Shown piece after piece: positions 7,894-16,096 of a stretch of DNA of 49,657 bases; position 1 is the first letter of the stretch; the number at the start of each line of letters is the position of its first letter. Source of the DNA: an uncultured Alphaproteobacteria bacterium (GTDB lineage: Bacteria > Pseudomonadota > Alphaproteobacteria > UBA8366 > JADFVY01); NCBI GenBank assembly GCA_947259795.1, contig CAMYNJ010000016.1:1-49657 (forward strand), given 5' to 3'. Position numbers and translations under genes: made by a program. Under the pieces are notes generated by a model. It had not been told where the DNA came from. It was given only the letters and a program-made list of their open reading frames with translations, and ran no database searches.

Positions 7894-9249
7894 ATGACTG
7901 GCGACAACGGAAACAATGGCGACGAACGTTTCACGGGCCACGGGTCCGAGTGGAACAATTCCAGCCTGAGCAGCGATGATGCGAACATCGCGACCGCCTG
8001 GGTCGAGCAGAAGATCGACAAGCGCTCGATGCTGACCAACAAGGATCGCGTCGAGGATGTGCGCGACATCATGTGGCAGCTGGAAAAGGACGGGCAGATC
8101 GTCGTCCATCGCGTGACAGACGATCACCAGCCGGTCATGCACAAGACGCTCTATGGCTGGGACAAGAAGATTCCCACCAACCGCCTGTGGCATCACAAAT
8201 CCTGCGGCCAGTGCGGCAATATCCCCGGCTATCCGACCTCGCTCTTGTGGCTGATGAACGAGCTGGGCCTGGAATATCTCGACGAGACCGACCAGACTTC
8301 CTGCACCGCCTGGAACTATCACGGCTCGGGCATCGGCAATCTGGAAAGCCTGGCCGCCGTGTTCCTGCGCAACTTCCATCAGGCCTATGTCTCGGCCAAG
8401 GCCGAGGGCAAGCCCGAGGGCTACTACTATCCGCTGGTCCATTGCGGCACGTCGTTCGGCAATTACAAGGAAGTGCGCGGCTACCTGCTGCATTCCGCCG
8501 AGCTGCGCGAGCGGGTCACGAAGATCCTGGCCAAGCTGGGCCGCCTCGTCGACGGCAAGCTGCTGATCCCCGAAGAGGTGGTGCATTATTCCGAGTGGGT
8601 GCACGCCATGCGCCCGCAGATCAAGGAACGCCAGGTCGTCGACTGCAGCAACCTGCGCGCCACCATCCACCCGGCCTGCCATGTCTACAAGATGGTGCCG
8701 GAGGACGTGATCTATGACGACGACGTGCTGGACGGCAACCGCGTGGCGGTCTCCACCGGTATCGTCGAGGCGCTGGGCGCCCAGGCGATCGATTATTCCA
8801 CCTGGTACGATTGCTGCGGCTTCGGCTTCCGTCACATCATTTCCGAGCGCGAGTTCACCCGCTCCTTCGCTATCGACCGCAAGATCCGCGTCGCGGTGGA
8901 AGAAGCGCGGGCCGACGTGATGATCGGCCACGATACCGGCTGCATCACCACGCTCGACAAGAACCAGTGGATCGGCAAGGCCACCGGCAACCCGGTGGAG
9001 CTTCCGGTCATGGCAGACTGCCAGTTCGCCGCGCTGATGTGCGGCGCGCACCCTTACAAGATCATCCAGATGCATTGGCATGCGTCCCCGATGGAGACCT
9101 TGCTGGAGAAGCTGGGGATCGACTGGCAGGCGAAGAAAGCCGAGTTCGAGGCCTATCTGAAAGAGGTCGAGGCCGGCAATGGCGAAACCCTCTACGACCC
9201 GCGTCGGATGATTACCTCCGGGCCGGGCTACAAGCGCATCGAAGGATAA
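7894..9249 (+). CDS. shdrB1: sHdrB1, CCG-domain subunit with degenerate N-terminal motif
   Basis: HdrB-like subunit, 451 aa, markedly longer than sHdrB2. It carries one recognisable CCG site: Cys262 (ACHVYK), Cys307-Cys308-Gly and Cys350 (HDTGC), where the last CxxC is reduced to a single Cys. Its N-terminal half lacks a CCG motif but has CGQC at 104-107 and single cysteines at 137 and 184. This asymmetry between B1 and B2 is known in sHdr complexes, where the B subunits carry the unusual iron-sulfur clusters on which sulfur chemistry is proposed to occur. ATG 7894 follows a good AGGAG (7880-7884). The stop lies 11 bases before shdrA. Confidence 0.92.
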   Translation: MTGDNGNNGDERFTGHGSEWNNSSLSSDDANIATAWVEQKIDKRSMLTNKDRVEDVRDIMWQLEKDGQIVVHRVTDDHQPVMHKTLYGWDKKIPTNRLWHHKSCGQCGNIPGYPTSLLWLMNELGLEYLDETDQTSCTAWNYHGSGIGNLESLAAVFLRNFHQAYVSAKAEGKPEGYYYPLVHCGTSFGNYKEVRGYLLHSAELRERVTKILAKLGRLVDGKLLIPEEVVHYSEWVHAMRPQIKERQVVDCSNLRATIHPACHVYKMVPEDVIYDDDVLDGNRVAVSTGIVEALGAQAIDYSTWYDCCGFGFRHIISEREFTRSFAIDRKIRVAVEEARADVMIGHDTGCITTLDKNQWIGKATGNPVELPVMADCQFAALMCGAHPYKIIQMHWHASPMETLLEKLGIDWQAKKAEFEAYLKEVEAGNGETLYDPRRMITSGPGYKRIEG

Positions 9250-9260
9250 TAAGGATAGTC

Positions 9261-10310
9261 ATGAGCAAACCGGTCCTTATCGTCGGCGGCGGCCCCGCCG
9301 GCCTGTCGGCGGCCCACGCCCTCGCAACCGTCGGCCAGAAATCGGTTCTGGTCGACAAGCAGCAAACGCTGGGTGGCCATCCCATTCACAGCGGCTACGC
9401 CAAGCTGGTGCCGTCCGGCGAATGGGCCAGGGACGTCATCGGCGCGATGGTCGACCGGGTGGAGCAGAACGCGCTGGTCGAAGTCCACAAGGGCACGACG
9501 GTCAAGTCGTTTGCGGGCGAGCCGGGCAACTTCACCGCCGAGCTGGATGACGGAAAATCGGTCGAAGCGGCGTCCACGATTCTGGCCACCGGCTTCACCC
9601 ATTTCGACTCGATCAACAAACCGGAATGGGGCTTCGGCACCTACCCGGACGTGGTCACCACGACCCAGGTCGAACAGATGTTCTCGTCGGGCGCCGGCGT
9701 TCGCTGCCCGTCCGACGGGCGCAAGCCGAAGCGCGTGGCGATCCTGCTGTGCGTCGGTTCGCGCGACCGCCAGATCGGCCGCGAATGGTGCTCCAAGATC
9801 TGCTGCACCGTGTCGTCGAACATTGCCATGGAGATCCGCGAGGAACTGCCGGATTGCCATGTCTATATCTACTACATGGATATCCGCACCTTCGGGCTCT
9901 ACGAGGATACCTACTACTGGCGCAGCCAGGAAGAGTTCAAGGTCAAGTACATCAAGGCGCGCATCGCCGAAGTGACCTCGGACGGCGAGAAGCTGATCGT
10001 CAAGGGCGAGGACACGCTGGTCAAGCGCCCGATCACCATTCCCTTCGACATGGTGGTGCACGCAATCGGCATGGACCCGAACGTGGACAACATGGTGATC
10101 GGCTCGATCTTCGACGTGAAGCTGCAGAAGCACGGCCATATCGAAAAGGCCAGCACCTACAGCGCGATGAGCGGCACGTCACGCCCCGGCGTCTATGTCG
10201 CCGGCGCCGCCACCGGACCGGAGACGATCGACGATTCGATCGCCCAGGGCCAGGCTGCGGCGATGGCGGCGATGACCCATACGGTGCCGGTCAAGGCCGC
10301 GGCCGAGTAA
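9261..10310 (+). CDS. shdrA: sHdrA, FAD and iron-sulfur core subunit
   Basis: Flavoprotein core of the sHdr complex, 349 aa. The N-terminal FAD motif is IVGGGPAGLSAA (residues 7-18). Cysteines 164, 177, 181 and 182 (CVGSRD...WCSKICC) match the HdrA pattern that coordinates a [4Fe-4S] cluster, with Cys149 nearby. It is shorter than methanogen HdrA because the C-terminal ferredoxin domains are absent, which is the sHdr arrangement. The start is ATG 9261 with AAGGAT about 5 bases upstream; the frame stays open back to 8811 through shdrB1, but that part is out-of-frame coding sequence. shdrH starts 8 bases after the stop. Confidence 0.94.
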   Translation: MSKPVLIVGGGPAGLSAAHALATVGQKSVLVDKQQTLGGHPIHSGYAKLVPSGEWARDVIGAMVDRVEQNALVEVHKGTTVKSFAGEPGNFTAELDDGKSVEAASTILATGFTHFDSINKPEWGFGTYPDVVTTTQVEQMFSSGAGVRCPSDGRKPKRVAILLCVGSRDRQIGREWCSKICCTVSSNIAMEIREELPDCHVYIYYMDIRTFGLYEDTYYWRSQEEFKVKYIKARIAEVTSDGEKLIVKGEDTLVKRPITIPFDMVVHAIGMDPNVDNMVIGSIFDVKLQKHGHIEKASTYSAMSGTSRPGVYVAGAATGPETIDDSIAQGQAAAMAAMTHTVPVKAAAE

Positions 10311-10317
10311 CGGGGCC

Positions 10318-11178
10318 ATGGCGTTGAGCGCGGCGAAACATAACGACCCCGGCATGGAGGACCGCCCGGTCCTGCATCTCGACGGGCCGACGCTGACCTC
10401 CAACATGGAGGTTCTGGCACGGCATGCCGAGCATGATGGCGGCGTCGAGCGCTATGTGGACGGGTTGAAATTCAAGGCCGGCCTGTTCGATGAGGCGCTG
10501 GGCAAGGGCCGCGCGAAGCATCTGAACGAAGAGACCTTCAAGGGCCTGGTCGCCTTCATGCCGTCGGTGCGCCGGCGCATTGGCCCGCGGCTTAAGGAAG
10601 CGGGCTTCCCGGCCTTCCGCGAGGCGCTGGTAGCGCTGCTGGACGGCGCCGAAGACACGACGACGGCGGATGCCCGCATGGCGGCCTTCCGCGCCGCCTT
10701 CCCGGACGACCGCAAGCATCGCTGGGTCCGCGACCTCGGCGCCGAGGTGCTGCACTACACCCTGCCCGAGCTTTACCCGATGATGTGCCGCTGGGTATGG
10801 GACGTAAAGACCAATACCGGTGTGCTGCGCGAGATCTGGCATGACGACAATGTCGAACATCTGGTGATCGACATTCCCGATAATTACGCCGCCTTCCTGA
10901 TGCTGCGCGAGGAACTGTCGCAGTTCCTGACCGACAATGGCGTCTATCGTGACGTGATGCATTACGTCGACCTCCTGCAGGCGCAGATCTACGGCCATTA
11001 TGTCAGCAGCCAGGGCAGCACTTATCTGCGCGCCGATTTCAGCCAGGAGGAAGATCCCATGCAATATGTCCGCCGGCTGCTGGGCCTGGACGGCATCGAC
11101 ACCACCACCGGCCGCACGCGCTTCAAGACCGTCGATGGCGAGGCGCACCTGGTCGCTGACATCAAGCTCCTGAATTGA
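10318..11178 (+). CDS. shdrH: Conserved sHdr-operon protein (shdrH/hyp)
   Basis: Soluble protein of 286 aa, without signal peptide or obvious membrane segment, that I recognise only by position: the conserved unnamed gene between hdrA and hdrC2 of sHdr operons. No cofactor motif is evident; the single Cys is in PMMCRWVWD. The sequence is rich in charged helices with a conserved-looking central part (WVRDLGAEVLHYTLPELYPMM). It is tightly placed between shdrA (8 bases) and shdrC2 (8 bases), so it is co-translated with the complex and is probably an assembly or structural partner. No enzymatic function is proposed. Confidence 0.8.
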   Translation: MALSAAKHNDPGMEDRPVLHLDGPTLTSNMEVLARHAEHDGGVERYVDGLKFKAGLFDEALGKGRAKHLNEETFKGLVAFMPSVRRRIGPRLKEAGFPAFREALVALLDGAEDTTTADARMAAFRAAFPDDRKHRWVRDLGAEVLHYTLPELYPMMCRWVWDVKTNTGVLREIWHDDNVEHLVIDIPDNYAAFLMLREELSQFLTDNGVYRDVMHYVDLLQAQIYGHYVSSQGSTYLRADFSQEEDPMQYVRRLLGLDGIDTTTGRTRFKTVDGEAHLVADIKLLN

Positions 11179-11185
11179 GATAGAC

Positions 11186-11935
11186 ATGCCGATCCATGAA
11201 AAATCACTGATCCGCCCGGAAGACCTCGTTGAAGGCAGCGGGGAGGCGCACATCATCGATGGCGTCGATGTTTCCGGCCATTGGAGCACCTTCATCAAGT
11301 CCCGCGTGGTCAAGGACTACAACGAGGACATGGAGGCCGAGATCGCGGCCCTGCCCGGCGGCGAGTTTATCCACCGCTGCTGGCAATGCGGGTCCTGCAC
11401 CAACGCCTGCACGGTCAACGCCATCAACCCGGACTTCAACCCGCGCTACTGGATCTACCTGATCCGCACGGGCATGGAAGAGGAACTGCTGCGCGACAAG
11501 GACATCATCTGGCAGTGCGTGTCCTGCCACAAATGCAGCTACACCTGCCCGCGCGACGTGTTGCCGGAAGGCGTGATGAAGGCCACCGCCCATTGGCTGG
11601 AGCTGAAGGGCCACACGCCGAAGTCGCACTCCACCGTCTTCGATGAAGTCTTCGCCGAGCAGGTCATCAAGACCGGTAAGATCGAGGAAGGTCGTGTCTT
11701 GCGACGCTTCTTGACCCGCACCGGCCAGCCGCTGCTGCAGGGCTGGGTGCTGACGATGGCCCTGAGAATGATCCGCCATTTTCCGATCAAACTGATGATC
11801 CATATGGGCCTGGCCAACTTCATTCACCCGAGGACCAGCGGCTGGGGCCGCGCGCGCGCCGCGATCGAGGAATATGTCGAAGAACAGGAAGCCGAGCACC
11901 GCAAGGCGCTGAAGCTTGACCAACCGGCCGAGTAA
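11186..11935 (+). CDS. shdrC2: sHdrC2, two-cluster ferredoxin-like subunit
   Basis: Second HdrC-like electron-transfer subunit, 249 aa. It has two cluster motifs: CWQCGSCTNAC (about residues 67-77) and CVSCHKCSYTCP (about residues 111-122). The C-terminal half has a hydrophobic stretch near LTMALRMIRHFPIKLMIHM and a basic region, followed by a charged helical tail. It is partnered with shdrB2, which starts 13 bases after the stop. The C2B2 pair duplicates the C1B1 arrangement, as is standard for the sHdr complex. Confidence 0.93.
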   Translation: MPIHEKSLIRPEDLVEGSGEAHIIDGVDVSGHWSTFIKSRVVKDYNEDMEAEIAALPGGEFIHRCWQCGSCTNACTVNAINPDFNPRYWIYLIRTGMEEELLRDKDIIWQCVSCHKCSYTCPRDVLPEGVMKATAHWLELKGHTPKSHSTVFDEVFAEQVIKTGKIEEGRVLRRFLTRTGQPLLQGWVLTMALRMIRHFPIKLMIHMGLANFIHPRTSGWGRARAAIEEYVEEQEAEHRKALKLDQPAE

Positions 11936-11948
11936 AGAGGACCAGAGC

Positions 11949-12875
11949 ATGGAACAGAAGTACAAGAAGGTCGCCTATTATCCCGGCTGCGCACTGGAAG
12001 GCACCGGCCATTCCTACAGCCGGTCAACCAAGGAATTGGGCAAGGCGCTGGGCCTCGAACTGGAAGAGGTCAAGAACTGGAACTGCTGCGGGGCGATGGA
12101 GGTCAAGAACGTCGACCCGAAGCTCCAGACCTATCTGTCGTCGCGCGTGATGTCGATCGCCGCCAACGAGATGGGCTACGACACCGTGATGGCGCCCTGC
12201 AACGGTTGCTACCACAATCTGAAAAAGGCGGAATACGACCTGGAGAACGATCCGGCGTCGGTCGAGGTCGTCGGCAAGCTGTCGGAAAAGGCCGGGCACC
12301 AGACCTACGAGGCCGGCCAGGTCGAAACCATCCACGCGCTGGACTGGATCAAGGATTCGCTGGGCGAGGAGGGCATCCGCGCGCGGGTGAAAAACTCGCT
12401 GAAGGACCTGAAGATCGCCAATTACTATGGCTGCATGTATACGCGGCCCCGCCATATTTTCCCCGAGAAGGACAAGGGCGAGGGCAGCGAGTCGACCTCG
12501 AAGCCGCATTACATGGACGATCTGCTGGCTGCTGCCGGGGCGGAGAATGTGGATTTCCCGCTGAAAACGGCCTGCTGCGGCGGCGCCCATACGCTGTCGG
12601 ATTCCGACACCTCGACCAGGCTGGTGATGAACCTCATCCGTGCGGCCGAGGCTTCGGGCGCGGAAGTCATCGCCACCGAATGCCCGACCTGTCATTCCGG
12701 CTTGGAGATGCACCAGATTCGCGCCGAGAAGCAACATGGCGAGAAGAGCAACGTGAAGATCATTTACTTCACTCAGTTGCTGGGCCTGGCGCTGGGCCTC
12801 AGCCCGAGGCAGGTGGGCATCCACGAGAACGTCTCGGACTCCATGGGCTTGCTGAAGGAAAAGGGACTGGCATGA
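11949..12875 (+). CDS. shdrB2: sHdrB2, subunit with two intact CCG motifs
   Basis: HdrB-type catalytic subunit, 308 aa. Both CCG domains are complete: Cys14, Cys46-Cys47, Cys84-x2-Cys87 in the first and Cys162, Cys209-Cys210, Cys245-x2-Cys248 in the second. In methanogen HdrB such motifs bind two non-cubane [4Fe-4S] clusters that cleave a heterodisulfide; in sHdr this subunit is the proposed site of sulfur oxidation. ATG 11949 follows AGAGGA about 8 bases upstream; the open frame from 11916 lies inside shdrC2. Its stop overlaps the next start by ATGA, coupling it to a small unknown gene and then lbpA. Confidence 0.94.
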   Translation: MEQKYKKVAYYPGCALEGTGHSYSRSTKELGKALGLELEEVKNWNCCGAMEVKNVDPKLQTYLSSRVMSIAANEMGYDTVMAPCNGCYHNLKKAEYDLENDPASVEVVGKLSEKAGHQTYEAGQVETIHALDWIKDSLGEEGIRARVKNSLKDLKIANYYGCMYTRPRHIFPEKDKGEGSESTSKPHYMDDLLAAAGAENVDFPLKTACCGGAHTLSDSDTSTRLVMNLIRAAEASGAEVIATECPTCHSGLEMHQIRAEKQHGEKSNVKIIYFTQLLGLALGLSPRQVGIHENVSDSMGLLKEKGLA

Positions 12876-13291
12876 GACCGCTTGCCGACATCGAAGCCGG
12901 GATCGACTACCGGGAGCGCAACTCCGCCGAGCCGGCTGAGGCCGCGGGCGAGCTGTTGAAGTTCGGCGAGGAGATTCTCGAACACTGGCTGGACGCCCAC
13001 GACAAAGCGCCGACCGGCGAGAAAAAGGAAGGGTTCCGCCTGCTGGCGCTGCACCGACAGGCCGCCCAGGGCGACCCCAGCTTCAACGCCTGCCGCGAGA
13101 CCTGCCGGGAGCTGGCCTACCACTACAATCTGATCACGCTGGACGCGCTTCATGCGGAGTCCAGCCAGCGCCTCGTCATGATGGTGATGGTGGTGCGGCA
13201 TCTATATCTGTTCGTCACCGGCAAGATGCAAACCGCCGAACTAGGCGAGTTCTGCTGTGCGTCTCGCCCGTTGCGCGCAAACGCAAATTGA
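12872..13291 (+). CDS. Small sHdr-operon protein of unknown function
   Basis: Protein of 139 aa, coupled to shdrB2 by an ATGA overlap and ending 84 bases before lbpA. There is no signal peptide and no known domain that I can name. It looks largely helical, with one notable Cys pair spaced Cx3C (NACRETCREL) and a Cys-Cys near the C-terminus (GEFCCASRP). A gene of this size often sits between hdrB2 and lbpA in sHdr loci, so it is a real conserved gene rather than a chance frame. The Cys pattern could serve metal binding or sulfur transfer, but that is inference. Confidence 0.75.
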   Translation: MRPLADIEAGIDYRERNSAEPAEAAGELLKFGEEILEHWLDAHDKAPTGEKKEGFRLLALHRQAAQGDPSFNACRETCRELAYHYNLITLDALHAESSQRLVMMVMVVRHLYLFVTGKMQTAELGEFCCASRPLRANAN

Positions 13292-13375
13292 ACCATAAAT
13301 AGAGACTGAATTTGCCGGGGCCGGTCGAAGAGCCGCCTGCCCCGGGGTGGAAGTCAAAGACAGGAGACCTTGACG

Positions 13376-13816
13376 ATGGCCAATGTGCGCGGCTGCAATC
13401 TTCCCGACGATCGTCTTTACGATGTCGACAACCATATCTGGTTTACCGAGGTCGGTGATGGCACCGTCAAAATCGGCATGACGACCGTGGCGACCGCGAT
13501 GGCGGGCCAGTTGGTGGCCTTCACGCCGAAGAAGGTGGGCCGCTCGGTCAAGGCCGGCAAGTCCTGCGCCACGGTAGAGTCCGGCAAATGGGTCGGCCCG
13601 GCGAAATCGGCGGCGGCCGGAGAGGTCGTTGCGGTCAATGAAGACCTGGTCGGCAATCCCTCGCTCGCCAACGACGACCCCTACGATAAGGGCTGGCTGG
13701 TCATCCTGCAGCCGGAAGACTGGGCCAGCGTGAAGGGAGGCCTGACCCCGGGCTCGGAAGTCGCCGCCCCCTACGAGGCCAAAATGGAATCCGACGGCTT
13801 CGCCGGCTGCGGCTAA
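13376..13816 (+). CDS. lbpA: Lipoate-binding protein LbpA, GcvH-like
   Basis: GcvH-like lipoyl-domain protein, 146 aa, the dedicated lipoylated partner of the sHdr complex rather than the glycine cleavage H protein (no gcvT or gcvP is nearby). The lipoyl attachment lysine is Lys71 in ATVESGKWVGP, in the same ES-K context as GcvH. The start is ATG 13376 with AGGAG at 13362-13366; a TTG two codons earlier is also in frame. The gene ends the shdr operon and is followed within 30 bases by a strong terminator. Its lipoyl group should be made and attached by the lipS1-lipT-lipS2-ligase block at 1216-5693. Confidence 0.93.
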   Translation: MANVRGCNLPDDRLYDVDNHIWFTEVGDGTVKIGMTTVATAMAGQLVAFTPKKVGRSVKAGKSCATVESGKWVGPAKSAAAGEVVAVNEDLVGNPSLANDDPYDKGWLVILQPEDWASVKGGLTPGSEVAAPYEAKMESDGFAGCG

Positions 13817-13843
13817 GCTCCTTTCTGCCTGACAATCCGTTTC

Positions 13844-13869
13844 AGCCCGCGCCCTGGCGCGGGCTTTTT
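13844..13869 (+). terminator. Rho-independent terminator of the shdr-lbpA operon
   Basis: Perfect 10-bp stem AGCCCGCGCC / GGCGCGGGCT (13844-13853 and 13856-13865) with a 2-base centre, followed directly by a T-run. It lies 27 bases after the lbpA stop. Confidence 0.9.
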
Positions 13870-14081
13870 CATGCGCCGGCGGGCCGGTACGGCCGCCTAT
13901 GGATATTCCGCAAACAGTGTGGCGTTTTGTCGCAGGTACAGGCTGGCCCGTCGTGAAATAATCCGCCAACAAACACGTTGTACAGACCAAGGGGTTGCAG
14001 CCTGGGACGCCGCCAAAGAGCGGTGGCCAGGTTTCCGCATAAAAAACAATCTGAACTGGTGGCGCTGGAAGGCATAGGGTA

Positions 14082-14327
14082 ATGACAGGCACGGCACGCG
14101 CAGCCCAGACGCTGGATATGAAGGGCATGTTATGCCCCACGCCGCTGATCCGGGCGCGGAACATGATTGAAATCATGGAGCCGGGCGAAAGCATTGAGGT
14201 ACTCGCCACCGACCCGGCGGCCATCAGGGATTTCAAGGCTTATGCGAAATCCGCCGGCCACGAACTGCTGGACTGGAGCGAGACCCGGGGGTTGATCAGG
14301 ATCCTCCTGAAAAAAGGCGCCGCCTGA
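14082..14327 (+). CDS. tusA: TusA-family sulfur carrier
   Basis: Small cytoplasmic sulfur-carrier protein, 81 aa, with the family signature CPTP, Cys18 being the persulfide-carrying residue (MLCPTPLIRAR). TusA proteins receive sulfane sulfur from rhodanese and pass it to DsrE, here probably toward sHdr. It is separated from lbpA by a terminator and a 212-base gap, so it has its own promoter. It converges with the YedE-type transporter gene; the terminator of that gene overlaps the last codons of tusA. Confidence 0.92.
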   Translation: MTGTARAAQTLDMKGMLCPTPLIRARNMIEIMEPGESIEVLATDPAAIRDFKAYAKSAGHELLDWSETRGLIRILLKKGAA

Positions 14328-14342
14328 AAGCAGTGCGGCGCC
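14310..14342 (-). terminator. Terminator of yeeE/yedE, overlapping the tusA 3' end
   Basis: Read on the minus strand: stem GGCGCCGC / GCGGCGCC (14335-14342 and 14316-14323) with an 11-base loop, followed by six T. It lies 24 bases after the yedE stop. On the plus strand the same stem is followed only by TCTT, so it works poorly in that direction. Confidence 0.8.
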
Positions 14343-14366
14343 TCTTCGATGCGGTCGGTCGGCCGG

Positions 14367-15467
14367 TCAGCCGCGCGCGAACATTGCCGCCAGCGCGGCC
14401 CCGAGCCCGCCTTCCTCCAGGTATTTCATGCCGTAGATACCGCCGGCGATGATCGACGCCAGCGCGATCACCGAACCCAGCGCCAGCGTCGACATGCCGG
14501 TGATGCCCTGGCCGATGGTGCAGCCCAGCGCCAGGATGCCGCCGGTGCCCATCAGGGCGCCGCCGACCAGATGGCGGATCATGTCGCTGGCATCGGTGAA
14601 GCTTTCCACCGCGAAGGTCCTGGTCGCCATCGCCATGACGAAGGATCCGGCGACAACCCCGCCGACCACCGCGATGCCGAAATTGATGGTCGCGCCCGAG
14701 AAGGTCATGAGATACATGATGCTCTCGCCGGTCGGGCTCACGAAGGTGAAGGAGCTCAGCTGCGTCGGATCGAAATCGTCATAGCCGATGACGCCCGTCG
14801 CATACCAGGCTGCCGGCACCAGTAGGCCAATGATTAGCCCGGCCGCCATGTCGCGCTTCGAGGCCCGGAATCCGGCATCCTTGAAACAGAAGGCGAGCAG
14901 CCCGCCGGCCAGAAGGATCGTCACGATCCAGCGCAACAGGTCGGCCGAGGCGCCGGTCAGCCCGGCCAGCAGGTCGGGAAGGCCTTGGGAGTCGAAATTC
15001 TCCGACAGGTCTATGTTGGCCGCGGCTTCCAGTTCGACCCGACCCAAGCCGATCAGCCCGCGCAGAGTCATATAGGCGAAAATGCCCAGCACGATCGCAA
15101 CCACCAGCGATTTCAGGTTTCCCGCCCCCAGACGGACCAGCGTCTTGTTGCCGCAACCGCCGCCCAGCGTCATGCCGAAACCGAACATCAGCCCGCCGAT
15201 GATGGCCCCGGCCCAGCCGAAACTGGTGGTGAGATAAATGGATTCGTTGAGGTCCACGACGCCGAAGACGTGCATCGCCTGGCTGACCAGCATGGCCACC
15301 GCGATCGCCATCAGCCACGCCCGCATGCGGTTCCAGTTGCCCATGAAGACCATGTCCGAGATGGCCCCCATGGTGCAGAAATTGGTGCGGTGGGCGGTGG
15401 CGCCGAACACCCCGCCCAGCACGAATCCGGCAATGGCCACGACGGTGCCGATCTCCATCTCTTCCAT
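14367..15467 (-). CDS. yeeE: YeeE/YedE (TsuA-like) sulfur-compound transporter
   Basis: Inner-membrane protein, 366 aa, with about nine to ten hydrophobic segments. It shows the cysteine landmarks of the YeeE/YedE family: RTNFCTMGA near the N-terminus, TLGGGCGN in the middle and ALGCTIGQG near the C-terminus. In thiosulfate-importing YeeE such cysteines line the path and relay the substrate by transient contact. Adjacency to tusA is typical and suggests import of thiosulfate or sulfane sulfur for the sHdr pathway. ATG 15467 has AGAGGA upstream. The AT-rich stretch at about 15555-15585 is a likely promoter region for it. Confidence 0.88.
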   Translation of the reverse strand: MEEMEIGTVVAIAGFVLGGVFGATAHRTNFCTMGAISDMVFMGNWNRMRAWLMAIAVAMLVSQAMHVFGVVDLNESIYLTTSFGWAGAIIGGLMFGFGMTLGGGCGNKTLVRLGAGNLKSLVVAIVLGIFAYMTLRGLIGLGRVELEAAANIDLSENFDSQGLPDLLAGLTGASADLLRWIVTILLAGGLLAFCFKDAGFRASKRDMAAGLIIGLLVPAAWYATGVIGYDDFDPTQLSSFTFVSPTGESIMYLMTFSGATINFGIAVVGGVVAGSFVMAMATRTFAVESFTDASDMIRHLVGGALMGTGGILALGCTIGQGITGMSTLALGSVIALASIIAGGIYGMKYLEEGGLGAALAAMFARG

Positions 15468-15669
15468 GGTCGTTTCCTCTCAACGCTAATTCCCGCCCGA
15501 CCGAAAACGGTTGCGTGGGCGGACGAGCCGCCAACGGTTCCGACCGCCCGCGACGATAGTTATAATTTTTCGAATATGTAATTAGCAAGGGACCGGGCGC
15601 AGGCGCAAGCCCGGATTACGGAGCCCCTCGTTACGAGGGATCGGGCGCGGGGCATATCGCGTGGCGCGT

Positions 15670-16005
15670 TTACAGGCAATGCAGAAGTACGCGCATCCGC
15701 TCGGTATGGAATTCGTCCCAGGCGGCGCGCAACGCCGGTTCGGCTGCCGGTATCCGGTCGCCTCGATGCCAGTCCCACATGGCATCCAGCAAGGGGTTCA
15801 GCTGTTCCATCAGCTCATGGGTCCGCATGTCGCCGTTGGTCCAGCCGATATAGGCGCCGGCCTTGCGAAATCCGTCGCGGTCGTCATGTTCATCCGCCAG
15901 TTCGATCAGGCGGCGGAGGCGCGCCACATCCTCGCGCAGCAACTGGGCGCGAAACACGCTCTCTTCGCCCGCTAGCCGCGATTCAAGCTCTTCGATAAGA
16001 TTCAT
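15670..16005 (-). CDS. Hypothetical protein, 111 aa
   Basis: Not recognised. Acidic, mostly helical soluble protein without signal peptide; heptad-like Leu/Arg spacing in the first 40 residues (LIEELESRLAGEESVFRAQLLREDVARL, quoted in part) could form a coiled coil, followed by a Trp-rich middle. It lies between yeeE and the rhodanese on the same strand, about 90 bases after the rhodanese stop. No good ribosome-binding site is seen before ATG 16005, so a start a little downstream is possible. Confidence 0.55.
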   Translation of the reverse strand: MNLIEELESRLAGEESVFRAQLLREDVARLRRLIELADEHDDRDGFRKAGAYIGWTNGDMRTHELMEQLNPLLDAMWDWHRGDRIPAAEPALRAAWDEFHTERMRVLLHCL

Positions 16006-16096
16006 TCGGTCTGCATCCGTCGTTGAGTTCCGGACGAACTATATTGTACGCCCCGGCGCGAACGTCCAGGTTCCGGCCGGTTTACGCCAATGGAAA

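Noticed and set aside
8811-9260. Upstream extension of the shdrA frame
   Set aside because: It is out-of-frame shdrB1 coding sequence; the FAD motif begins right after ATG 9261 with its own ribosome-binding site.
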